Source of the DNA: an uncultured Catenibacterium sp.
Lineage (GTDB): Bacteria > Bacillota_I > Bacilli_A > Erysipelotrichales > Coprobacillaceae
Length of the DNA: 13,074 bases
Assembly: GCF_900764565.1 (NCBI RefSeq)
Contig: NZ_CAAFOM010000025.1
Coordinates: 1 to 13,074 of the forward strand
Direction: 5' to 3'
Under the pieces are notes generated by a model, which saw nothing but the letters and a program-made list of their open reading frames with translations, made no database searches and was not told the origin of the DNA. Shown one piece after another: positions 1 to 6,430 of the stretch. Position 1 is the first letter of the stretch; every line of letters begins with the position of its first letter. Made by a program: the position numbers and the translations under genes.

Positions 1-23
1 AATTAGAGAAAATCAAATGTGTG

Positions 24-58
24 AAATAAAATAAAGAAAGGCAGAAATTACTCTGCCT
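24..58 (-). terminator. Rho-independent terminator after lepA
   Basis: On the minus strand a 7-bp stem (AGGCAGA, positions 58-52, with TCTGCCT, 45-39) closes a 6-nt loop and is followed by a T-rich run of about 15 bases (38-24) with two interruptions. The 5' arm of the stem overlaps the lepA TAG stop codon (57-59), so the hairpin forms as soon as the last codons are transcribed. It marks the end of the lipoprotein-to-lepA operon. Confidence 0.85.
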
Positions 59-1862
59 ATTCATCATCCACAGATAAAATAGCCATGAATGCTTCCTGTG
101 GAATTTCAACACTTCCCACAGCCTTCATACGCTTTTTACCTTCTTTCTGTTTTTCAAGAAGTTTCTTCTTACGTGAAATATCCCCACCATAACATTTTGC
201 AAGGACATTCTTTCTAATCGCCTTGATATTCGTACGCGCAATAACACGTCCCTGAATAGCGGCCTGAACAGGAATTTCGAACTGCTGTCTTGGAATGATA
301 GTCTTTAACTTCTCACAGATGATTCTTCCACGATCATATGCAAAGTCCTTATGAACAATAGAAGATAATGCATCAACTACTTCTCCATTTAAAAGAATAT
401 CCATCTTCGTTAAGTTACTTGTACGATATCCATGTAACTCATAGTCAAATGATGCATAACCACGTGTGCATGATTTTAATTTATCAAAGAAATCATAAAC
501 AATTTCTGATAATGGAATATAGTAAATAACATTTCTTCTTGTATCATCAAGATATTCAATATCTACATATTCTCCACGCTTATTCTGACATAATTCCATA
601 ATTGGTCCAATAAATTCATCAGGTGTCATAATTGCAGCACGTACATAAGGTTCTTCTATACGTGTAATAGTTGTTGGATCTGGCAATAATGCTGGGTTAT
701 CTATTTCAATCATAGAACCATCACTTAAATAAACGTTATAGATTACAGATGGTGCTGTTGCAATCAGATCAAGACCAAATTCTCTTTCTAATCTTTCTTC
801 AATAACATCCATATGTAATAAGCCAAGGAATCCACAACGGAAACCAAATCCTAAAGCTTGAGATGTTTCAGGTTCATAAACAAGTGAAGAGTCACTTAAT
901 GCAATCTTTTCAAGTGCTTCACGTAAATCTTTATATTTAACATTGTCGATAGGATAAAGACCACAATAAACCATTGGATTCATACGACGATAACCAGGCA
1001 ATGGTTCAGATGCTTTATTTTCAAGAGTAGTGACTGTATCACCAACATGAACATCTGAAATAGATTTGATGCTTGCTGCAATCCATCCTACTTCACCAGT
1101 TACTAGTTCATCTTTCTTCACTTCACGAGGTGTATGTACACCACATTCAACAACTTCATAGTCTGCATCACTCGCCATGAAATGAATATGATCACCTACT
1201 CTGATCTTACCTTCCTTGACACAAACAAGAATAATAACACCTCTATAAGCATCATAGAAAGAGTCAAAAATAAGAGCCTGTGTAGGTGCATTGATATCAC
1301 CACTAGGTGCCGGTACTTTATTTACAATCTCCTCTAATACTGCTTCAACATTTAAACCTGTCTTTGCAGAAATGCGAGGTGCATCATCCGCTGGAAGACC
1401 AATTAAATCTTCTACTTCTGCAGCAACTCTATCAGGATCAGCACTAGGAAGATCTATTTTATTAATAACAGGAAGAATTTCCAGATTGTTATCTAATGCA
1501 AGATAAACATTTGCAAGAGTCTGCGCTTCAACACCCTGAGCCGCATCAACTACAAGAATTGCCCCTTCACAAGCGGCAAGGGAACGTGAAACTTCATATG
1601 AGAAGTCAACATGGCCCGGTGTATCGATAAGATGCAAAAGATAAGTTTTTCCATCTTTTGCTTTATATGTTAAAGAGACAGCATTCAACTTAATAGTAAT
1701 ACCGCGTTCTCTTTCAAGCTCCATATCATCTAGCAGCTGATCTTTCATATCACGATCTGCTACAGTTCCAGTTAATTGTAAAATTCTATCGGCAAGGGTA
1801 CTCTTACCATGGTCAATATGTGCGATAATTGAAAAGTTTCTAATAAGTGACTGATCAACCAT
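57..1862 (-). CDS. lepA: Elongation factor 4 (LepA), ribosome back-translocase GTPase
   Basis: This is a translational GTPase of the EF-G-like family that binds the ribosome and is thought to act on stalled or mistranslocated complexes and in 30S biogenesis. At 601 residues it has the normal family length. All G motifs are visible: G1 AHIDHGKST (14-22), G2 RGITIK (53-58), G3 DTPGH (80-84), G4 NKID (134-137) and G5 SAK (165-167). The EF4-specific C-terminal domain is present, with the basic segment SRKKKLLEKQKEGKKRMK near the end. The ATG start is set by a strong SD (AAGGAGGT, 1876-1869) that overlaps the stop codon of the upstream ssb-like gene, so translation is probably coupled. It is the last gene of its operon; a terminator follows at once. 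In Bacillus subtilis lepA is followed by hemW, which is absent here. Confidence 0.98.
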   Translation of the reverse strand: MVDQSLIRNFSIIAHIDHGKSTLADRILQLTGTVADRDMKDQLLDDMELERERGITIKLNAVSLTYKAKDGKTYLLHLIDTPGHVDFSYEVSRSLAACEGAILVVDAAQGVEAQTLANVYLALDNNLEILPVINKIDLPSADPDRVAAEVEDLIGLPADDAPRISAKTGLNVEAVLEEIVNKVPAPSGDINAPTQALIFDSFYDAYRGVIILVCVKEGKIRVGDHIHFMASDADYEVVECGVHTPREVKKDELVTGEVGWIAASIKSISDVHVGDTVTTLENKASEPLPGYRRMNPMVYCGLYPIDNVKYKDLREALEKIALSDSSLVYEPETSQALGFGFRCGFLGLLHMDVIEERLEREFGLDLIATAPSVIYNVYLSDGSMIEIDNPALLPDPTTITRIEEPYVRAAIMTPDEFIGPIMELCQNKRGEYVDIEYLDDTRRNVIYYIPLSEIVYDFFDKLKSCTRGYASFDYELHGYRTSNLTKMDILLNGEVVDALSSIVHKDFAYDRGRIICEKLKTIIPRQQFEIPVQAAIQGRVIARTNIKAIRKNVLAKCYGGDISRKKKLLEKQKEGKKRMKAVGSVEIPQEAFMAILSVDDE

Positions 1863-1874
1863 AACTAAACCTCC

Positions 1875-2228
1875 TTATTCCTCAATAGTCAGCGGTTTTT
1901 GAAGTTCTTTGAGCTTCTCATCAAGAAGTTCGAAAGACTCTGCACGTACAGTCATGACACGATACCCTTGATAATTGGGCTTATCTTCAAGATCACTCAG
2001 TCTTCCTCTTAATGCAATGACACTGCCAACATGACATGTATCATTGATCATTTCCGCTAAACCTTTCCATAAGATAATAGGAATCAGATCATAATCCCTA
2101 CATCCTTTCACTTCATCAAAAGGACGATACACCTGAAGATGGATTAAAGCATCCTTTCGATAATTATTGATTATTTTATAATCAGGCATCTGAGCAATTC
2201 TGCCCACAAGAAATACATGATTATACAT
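1875..2228 (-). CDS. Short SSB-like OB-fold single-stranded DNA-binding protein
   Basis: This 117-residue protein has the start of an SSB OB-fold (MYNHVFLVGRIAQMPDYK), the strand segment LIPIILWKGLAEMI resembling the SSB 'W-x-x-x-A-E' region (about 52-65), and a later GSVIALRGRLSD strand, as in SSB proteins. The expected role is binding ssDNA in replication, repair or DNA uptake. It ends in LQKPLTIEE and lacks both the Gly/Gln-rich linker and the acidic Pro-Phe tip that SSB uses to recruit partners. It therefore resembles short paralogues such as B. subtilis SsbB more than a main SSB; this assignment is inference. The ATG is preceded by a perfect SD, AGGAGGTGA (2244-2236), which can be masked by a hairpin. 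It lies downstream of acpS and its stop overlaps the lepA SD. A PriB-like or RNA-binding OB-fold role cannot be excluded. Confidence 0.8.
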   Translation of the reverse strand: MYNHVFLVGRIAQMPDYKIINNYRKDALIHLQVYRPFDEVKGCRDYDLIPIILWKGLAEMINDTCHVGSVIALRGRLSDLEDKPNYQGYRVMTVRAESFELLDEKLKELQKPLTIEE

Positions 2229-2272
2229 ATAAAAATCACCTCCTCCAAAAGACTTGTTTTAAGAAGAAGGTG
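2229..2272 (-). promoter_or_regulatory. Hairpin masking the SD of the ssb-like gene, followed by a U-run
   Basis: In the minus-strand RNA, CACCUUCUUC (2272-2263) can pair over 10 bp (two G-U pairs) with GGAGGAGGUG (2246-2237). Inside this, AAAA (2260-2257) can pair with UUUU (2250-2247) across a two-base bulge and a 6-nt loop. The 3' arm contains the SD of the ssb-like gene, and AUUUUUAU follows directly before the AUG. The element could therefore restrain translation, or act as a weak terminator inside the operon. The pairing is visible; the function is inferred. Confidence 0.55.
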
Positions 2273-2290
2273 AATACGGGTTAAATAAAA

Positions 2291-2614
2291 TTATTTCTTA
2301 TATACAAAAGCGATAGCAATGCCACCATCATGTGCAATAGAAATGTCTGCATCCTCATCATTCAGATAAGGACTTCCGTCTTCATGATTCAAAATGACAA
2401 TATCATGAAATGAAATACCACCGATACCTAGATGATTGGCTTTTAAATAAGCTTCCTTTGCTGCAAAGCGACCGCCTAGATATTCTCTCTTACGTTTTTC
2501 AGTTGGAAATGATTGAAATATCTCATATTCTGCATCAGCTAAAACATGACGTACAAATCGTTCATTCTCAACATCTAAACGAGAAAGTTCAACAATATCA
2601 ACACCAATCCCCAT
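2291..2614 (-). CDS. acpS: Holo-[acyl-carrier-protein] synthase (AcpS)
   Basis: This enzyme transfers the 4'-phosphopantetheine arm from coenzyme A to a serine of apo-ACP, activating the carrier for fatty-acid synthesis in the cytoplasm. The sequence shows the AcpS-type signatures: MGIGVDIVELSRL at the N terminus with the metal-binding Asp6, and GGRFAAKEAYLKA (about 47-59) with the Lys-Glu pair of the phosphopantetheinyl-transferase motif. The C terminus is the strand-like ISIAHDGGIAIAFVYKK. At 107 residues it is slightly short for AcpS (usually about 115-126), but no core motif is missing. Its ATG overlaps the stop of the upstream gene as TAATG, indicating translational coupling. It lies in the long lipoprotein-to-lepA operon. 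Confidence 0.95.
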   Translation of the reverse strand: MGIGVDIVELSRLDVENERFVRHVLADAEYEIFQSFPTEKRKREYLGGRFAAKEAYLKANHLGIGGISFHDIVILNHEDGSPYLNDEDADISIAHDGGIAIAFVYKK

Positions 2615-3267
2615 TAATCTTCAAACTTCTTTTCATAAAGATTCATGAGTTCATCATAGCTCATATCATCATTGATTTCATCAAACAAAGGATCTTCATT
2701 CTCAATGTCATGTTTGAACTTGCCTGTTCTCTCTTCAACAATTTTGAGGTCTTCTTGTGATTCAAGTGTTAAAGTAGATAAATTCTTCAAGCGGTTTTCC
2801 ACAGAATCAATCACTTCACTGCTTTCCTTCTTGACTACCTTTTCTACTTTTTTTGCCTTCTTAACAACTGGCTTTTCTTCCTCAATTCCCTGAGCACCAT
2901 AAAAAGGACTTAATACAGGTACCACATCATCCTCACGTCTTTTTATTTTTTTCTTAATTGCTGGCTTTTTTTGTGGCGCAGGATTTTTAGATTCCTGCAC
3001 ACCGTTCATTGGAGAGATGATCTGACTCATGACATATTCTTGCTTTTTTGGCTTCTTAGATTCTACTGTTTTCTTTACTACAGGAACCTTTTCTTCAACT
3101 TTCTTTTCTTCAACTTTCTTTTCTTCGTTATAGATCATAGGTTCACTGAATTTTTCTTTACGACGCTGTTCAATCACAGGATCCACATGAGGTGGTTCCT
3201 CTTTCTTTACAGTATCATCAAGATCCATATCCTTACCCATAAACCAATCAGTAATTTTCATATTCAA
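2614..3267 (-). CDS. Uncharacterised disordered Lys/Glu-rich protein with a duplicated SP-x-x-G motif
   Basis: I do not recognise a domain. The 217 residues start with a short amphipathic-looking segment (MNMKITDWFMGKDMD), followed by a long charged Lys/Glu/Val-rich region (about 20-150) that looks disordered. The last 50 residues are acidic and probably helical (DEINDDMSYDELMNLYEKKF). Two related short motifs lie in the charged region: ISPMNGVQ (84-91) and LSPFYGAQ (119-126). No signal peptide, membrane span or enzyme motif is seen. The start is uncertain: the frame opens at TTG (3267-3265), with an in-frame ATG two codons later (3261-3259). The only SD-like sequence, AAGAAAGTG, is weak; its spacing fits the TTG slightly better. 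The gene begins 15 bases after the thioredoxin gene and shares TAATG with acpS. A scaffold or tethering role is a guess. I have an unverified memory of similar motifs near the N terminus of the SftA/YtpS DNA translocase. Confidence 0.8.
   Translation of the reverse strand: MNMKITDWFMGKDMDLDDTVKKEEPPHVDPVIEQRRKEKFSEPMIYNEEKKVEEKKVEEKVPVVKKTVESKKPKKQEYVMSQIISPMNGVQESKNPAPQKKPAIKKKIKRREDDVVPVLSPFYGAQGIEEEKPVVKKAKKVEKVVKKESSEVIDSVENRLKNLSTLTLESQEDLKIVEERTGKFKHDIENEDPLFDEINDDMSYDELMNLYEKKFED
3091..3126 (-). repeat. 15-bp tandem repeat encoding KKVEE
   Basis: The unit TTCTTCAACTTTCTT (plus strand) occurs twice perfectly (3091-3105 and 3106-3120), and the first six bases of a third copy follow. It keeps the reading frame of the uncharacterised 217-residue protein and encodes KKVEE repeats at about residues 48-60. 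Such in-frame repeats can change in copy number by slippage without breaking the gene. Confidence 0.85.
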
Positions 3268-3282
3268 CCCACACTTTCTTTT

Positions 3283-3600
3283 TTAAATCGAATCAATAAA
3301 AGACTGAACTTCCTCCTCTGTCTTTCTTAATTTCGATACAAATCGTCCCAGCTCCTGTCCCTTATCATAAGCGACAAAAGCAGGAATACCTAAGATTTTT
3401 AATTCAATGCATAAATCAAGCATATCATCACGATTTACATAATAGAATTGATATGCCGGATTATTTTCAACAACATGTTCTATATAGGTTTTCATATAAA
3501 GACAATCTGGACACCAGTCTGTAGAAAATACGACAATACTTCTATTCTGGATAGCTTCTTCAAATTCCTTTAAAGAATGCAGCTGAATAAGTTTATCCAT
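3283..3600 (-). CDS. ytpP: Thioredoxin-like protein with CPDC active site (YtpP/TrxP type)
   Basis: This is a cytoplasmic thiol-disulfide oxidoreductase of the thioredoxin fold, 105 residues long. The active site is FSTDWCPDCLYM with Cys30 and Cys33; the cis-proline loop is GIP at 71-73. It has no signal peptide. The CPDC motif differs from CGPC of housekeeping thioredoxin and matches the YtpP/TrxP branch of Firmicutes, as I recall it. In B. subtilis ytpP also lies in a region rich in tRNA-related genes. The ATG (3600-3598) lies inside the 3' end of trmB (8-nt overlap), with a modest SD (GGTGA). Its natural partner is not visible here. The thioredoxin family call is firm; the subfamily symbol is less so. 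Confidence 0.85.
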   Translation of the reverse strand: MDKLIQLHSLKEFEEAIQNRSIVVFSTDWCPDCLYMKTYIEHVVENNPAYQFYYVNRDDMLDLCIELKILGIPAFVAYDKGQELGRFVSKLRKTEEEVQSFIDSI

Positions 3601-4246
3601 TCATTTCACCAAAATCAATATCAATTCTATAGATTGGTCCAAATGGTGAGAACTTCTTTTCATACTCAGTCATCACGTTGTCTTCATATCCTTCACTATG
3701 ATGAAGATCCAAACATACATCATGGAAACGAACACCATAATTATTCATAGAAACAAGTGAATATTCAAAGAATGGACGATTATCTGTTTTAAAGATTAAG
3801 TGTCCTTCTTCCTTAAGAATATTCTTGTAGACATCAAGGAATGAAGCATAAGTTAATCTTCTCTTTGAATGTCTCTTTTTAGGCCAAGGATCACTGAAAT
3901 TCAAATAAACTGTATCAATTTCATTTTCCGCAAACACTTCGCCAAGTACTGCAGCATCTTCCTTCATAAAACGAAGATTTGGTAAAGCATCCATTTCAAG
4001 ATACTTCTTAACTGCAATAGTTAAAACTGTAGAGTATTTTTCAATACCAATAAAGTTGATATCTGGATTTCTTCTCGCGTTTTCGATAATGAAATCACCT
4101 TTTCCCATTCCGATTTCAATCGCAATAGGATTGTTATTTCCAAACACCTCGTGCCACTTACCTAAGTGCTCACGTGGATTAATAAAAACTAAATCTGCCT
4201 GCTCTTCTAAAAAAGGCATGGCATCAGGATTATTTCTTAATCTCAT
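3593..4246 (-). CDS. trmB: tRNA (guanine-N7-)-methyltransferase TrmB
   Basis: TrmB uses S-adenosylmethionine to methylate N7 of guanosine 46 in the tRNA variable loop. The 217-residue length is typical. The SAM-binding glycine loop is IEIGMGKGDF (43-52), followed by the acidic ribose-binding residue in GIEKY (67-71). The catalytic and family-defining motif FSDPWPKKRHSKRRL is at 117-131. The C-terminal TEYEKKF segment, which contacts substrate in this family, is present. The ATG has a good SD (GGAGG, about 5 bases upstream) and a candidate extended -10 promoter just before it. Its 3' end overlaps the thioredoxin gene by 8 bases. Confidence 0.97.
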   Translation of the reverse strand: MRLRNNPDAMPFLEEQADLVFINPREHLGKWHEVFGNNNPIAIEIGMGKGDFIIENARRNPDINFIGIEKYSTVLTIAVKKYLEMDALPNLRFMKEDAAVLGEVFAENEIDTVYLNFSDPWPKKRHSKRRLTYASFLDVYKNILKEEGHLIFKTDNRPFFEYSLVSMNNYGVRFHDVCLDLHHSEGYEDNVMTEYEKKFSPFGPIYRIDIDFGEMNG

Positions 4247-4266
4247 AAAACCTCCATATCAGTGTT

Positions 4267-4275
4267 ATTATATCA
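4267..4275 (-). promoter_or_regulatory. Candidate extended -10 promoter for trmB
   Basis: The minus strand reads TGATATAAT (4275-4267), a perfect TGn-TATAAT extended -10, in the 36-base gap between the pseudouridine synthase gene and trmB. No convincing -35 box lies 16-18 bases upstream, as expected for extended -10 promoters. The predicted start near 4260 leaves a leader of about 14 bases that still holds the SD. Confidence 0.5.
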
Positions 4276-4282
4276 TAAAACG

Positions 4283-4978
4283 TTATAGTATGCTATTAAT
4301 TTCCTCATCTGTAAGTGGTCTGTAATGGCCTAATTTTAAGTTCTTATCCAGTTTCAATTCACCCATGCTGATACGTTTCAAATAGACAACTTCCTTACCA
4401 CATGCCTGAAACATTTTCTTGACCTGATGGAACTTGCCTTCATAAATAGTCACTTCACATTCACTTATTTCATCACTATTTATGATATTCAAATAAGATG
4501 GCATACATGTAAAATCTTCTAATGGAATTCCTTTAGTAAATGCATTCACATCACCTATTCCAAGTCTGCCTTTGACCTTCACATAATAAGTCTTAGGCAC
4601 ATGCGTTCTAGGTGAAAGAAGACGATGCGCTAATTGTCCATCATTAGTAATAAGCAGAAGACCTTCTGTATCTACATCTAGTCTTCCTACAGGGAATAAT
4701 CCTGGATGATATTCTTTAATCAGATCAATCACTGTCGGATAAACATTATCTTCTGTCGCACTTACATAGCCATCAGGCTTATTAAGCATATAATAGACAT
4801 ATTTAGAATAATTGATTTTTTCATCTCCCACATAGATTTCATCCTTATCTGGATCAACATGTGCACCTGATGACTTGATTTTCTTACCATTTGAAGTAAC
4901 CAATCCATCTTTTAAAAGCTGTTTAACATCTTTTCTTGACCCATATCCACAATGAGCTAATAATTTATCAATTCTCAT
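4283..4978 (-). CDS. RsuA/RluB-family 16S/23S rRNA pseudouridine synthase
   Basis: This enzyme converts a specific uridine in ribosomal RNA to pseudouridine. An S4 RNA-binding domain is at the N terminus (MRIDKLLAHCGYGSRKDVKQ, about 1-60). The catalytic domain carries the family signature FPVGRLDVDTEGLLLITNDG (95-114), with the nucleophilic aspartate at 101. The later segment EGKFHQVKKMFQACGKEVVYLKR is the conserved RsuA-family C-terminal motif. At 231 residues it fits RsuA-type enzymes. Which rRNA site it modifies (16S U516 or a 23S site) cannot be read from the sequence, so no symbol is given. The ATG overlaps the end of the lipoprotein gene by 11 bases and has an SD (GAGGTGA) inside that gene. 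Confidence 0.93.
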   Translation of the reverse strand: MRIDKLLAHCGYGSRKDVKQLLKDGLVTSNGKKIKSSGAHVDPDKDEIYVGDEKINYSKYVYYMLNKPDGYVSATEDNVYPTVIDLIKEYHPGLFPVGRLDVDTEGLLLITNDGQLAHRLLSPRTHVPKTYYVKVKGRLGIGDVNAFTKGIPLEDFTCMPSYLNIINSDEISECEVTIYEGKFHQVKKMFQACGKEVVYLKRISMGELKLDKNLKLGHYRPLTDEEINSIL

Positions 4979-5462
4979 TTTTCACCTCAAAGCAATAGCT
5001 ATATGCTTCATCAGATTGTGATTTTTGTGTATCAAATTTAATCAATACTTTAAGAGTTTCTTTCTTCTTCACTCTACCTGATAAAGTAATACCTTTATAA
5101 ATATTCTTCTTTTTATCAACAACTCCAGGAATCATAGAATATGTTTCCTTGTCAAAATAACCAATAGTCGGCTGATAATCATCTAAACATGATGCACTAT
5201 ATGAAATAGCCTCTATGTTATACATGTTCTGTTTTGGTTCATCAATAACCATTTCATAACGATAGCCTTCATCAATTTCTGTATAATACAATTTAATATT
5301 CATTTTATCAGAATAATGATCGAATTTCTTTATCTTTTTTACATATGATAAATCTTCTTTGTATTTTTTCAATGTATTATCTGAAATATCAGAATCTTTA
5401 TTCTTTGTTGCACATGCTGTCATAAGCAGACATAGTATAACCAATAAAAACTTTTTCATCAT
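4968..5462 (-). CDS. Small predicted lipoprotein of unknown function
   Basis: I do not recognise a family for this 164-residue protein. It begins with a type II signal peptide: MMKK, a hydrophobic stretch (about 5-14), then lipobox MTAC with the lipidated Cys17. The mature part is hydrophilic, with many Lys, Asp and Tyr, and looks like a beta-rich extracellular domain anchored to the outer face of the membrane. The start is either ATG 5462-5460 or the adjacent ATG 5459-5457; the SD (GATAGGAGG) sits 4 and 7 bases upstream respectively. It is the first gene after a terminator and has its own extended -10 promoter, so it heads the transcript that goes on to the RNA-modification genes. A functional link to those genes is not evident. 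Confidence 0.85.
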   Translation of the reverse strand: MMKKFLLVILCLLMTACATKNKDSDISDNTLKKYKEDLSYVKKIKKFDHYSDKMNIKLYYTEIDEGYRYEMVIDEPKQNMYNIEAISYSASCLDDYQPTIGYFDKETYSMIPGVVDKKKNIYKGITLSGRVKKKETLKVLIKFDTQKSQSDEAYSYCFEVKNEN

Positions 5463-5483
5463 AATACCTCCTATCGTTAAAAA

Positions 5484-5513
5484 ATTATAACATTCTCATC
5501 TATATTACGTAAA
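5484..5513 (-). promoter_or_regulatory. SigA-type promoter for the lipoprotein-rsuA-trmB-lepA operon
   Basis: The minus strand shows -35 TTTACG (5513-5508, 4/6 matches), an 18-base spacer and -10 TATAAT (5489-5484), preceded by TGT to make an extended -10. The predicted start is near 5477, giving a leader of about 15 bases with the SD in it. It lies directly after the terminator of the upstream nagA-epimerase unit. Confidence 0.7.
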
Positions 5514-5520
5514 CAATAAA

Positions 5521-5551
5521 TAAAAAAAAGAAGGCAATTTCTTGCCTTCTT
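5521..5551 (-). terminator. Rho-independent terminator after the nagA-epimerase unit
   Basis: On the minus strand an 8-bp stem (GAAGGCAA, 5549-5542, with TTGCCTTC, 5537-5530) closes a 4-base loop and is followed by eight T (5529-5522). Two extra A-T pairs can extend the stem into the epimerase TAA stop codon (5552-5550). This is the strongest terminator in the window. Confidence 0.95.
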
Positions 5552-6428
5552 ACTGGAATATTTCAACTGCAAATTCGCAAGTGAATGTTTCACCCTTCTT
5601 AAGTTCTACTGCACTTTCCTTATCCTTGAATTCTCCTTCAAAATCAACATAGTCTGTATGTCCAACCCAAGGTTCAATTGCAAGCAAGCCACCTACATGC
5701 TTACTTGTCCATAATCCTAAATGATCAAAACCCTTCATATAGAAATTCAAGCTCTTATTATTTGTAAGAGATTTAAGTGATACATAACGAGATTTAAAAT
5801 GAGGTACAACAACAGCATCATTATTAAACATTGCCTGACGCACAAAGAAATGGCGTTCATGATCAAATAATGGCTTTGTTTCATGAGACATACCCTTTCT
5901 TTCTACATCGATTACTTTCTGTTCAACAGTTTCAGGCTGTTCAAATTCAATATAGTAATCATTTGCATCTTCTCCTTCAATAAACGGACATGCAAATGCT
6001 GGATGTCCACCAATCTGGAAATAAATGACATCTTCATTATGATTTTCTACTCTAAATTCAGCTTTAAGCTTATTGTCTACTAAAGTATAAGTCACATATA
6101 AATCAAATTCATATGGATACATCTTCTTGATTTCATCACTAGATGATAAGTGGAACACAACATGAGTTTCATCGTGTTCATAAACTTCATATTCTGTATT
6201 TCTAGAGAATCCATGCTGATTCATGTGGTATTCTTTACCATCAATACGACAAGTACCGTTCTTTAATGCACCAACAATTGGGAAAAGAACAGGTGCACTA
6301 TGTCCCCATAAACAAGGATCCTGTTTCCACATATAGTTGAGTCCATCTTGCATTCCAATGATTTTTGAAATTTCAGCCCCTTTAGGATCAAACTGTGCTT
6401 CTAAATATTCATTTTTAATTGTAACCAT
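5550..6428 (-). CDS. Aldose 1-epimerase family protein (LacX/GalM-like mutarotase)
   Basis: The 292-residue protein belongs to the galactose-mutarotase fold and should interconvert alpha and beta anomers of an aldose. Catalytic-type residues are visible: His72 in NQHGFSRN, His142 in GGHPAF (general acid candidate) and Glu252 in AIEPWVGHTD (general base candidate). The spacing resembles LacX-type short mutarotases of Firmicutes rather than E. coli GalM. The substrate cannot be read from the sequence. Its position two bases after nagA, with its SD (GGAGG) in the last nagA codons, indicates coupled expression and suggests an amino-sugar or host-glycan sugar; this is inference. A terminator follows directly. 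Confidence 0.9.
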   Translation of the reverse strand: MVTIKNEYLEAQFDPKGAEISKIIGMQDGLNYMWKQDPCLWGHSAPVLFPIVGALKNGTCRIDGKEYHMNQHGFSRNTEYEVYEHDETHVVFHLSSSDEIKKMYPYEFDLYVTYTLVDNKLKAEFRVENHNEDVIYFQIGGHPAFACPFIEGEDANDYYIEFEQPETVEQKVIDVERKGMSHETKPLFDHERHFFVRQAMFNNDAVVVPHFKSRYVSLKSLTNNKSLNFYMKGFDHLGLWTSKHVGGLLAIEPWVGHTDYVDFEGEFKDKESAVELKKGETFTCEFAVEIFQ

Positions 6429-6430
6429 AA

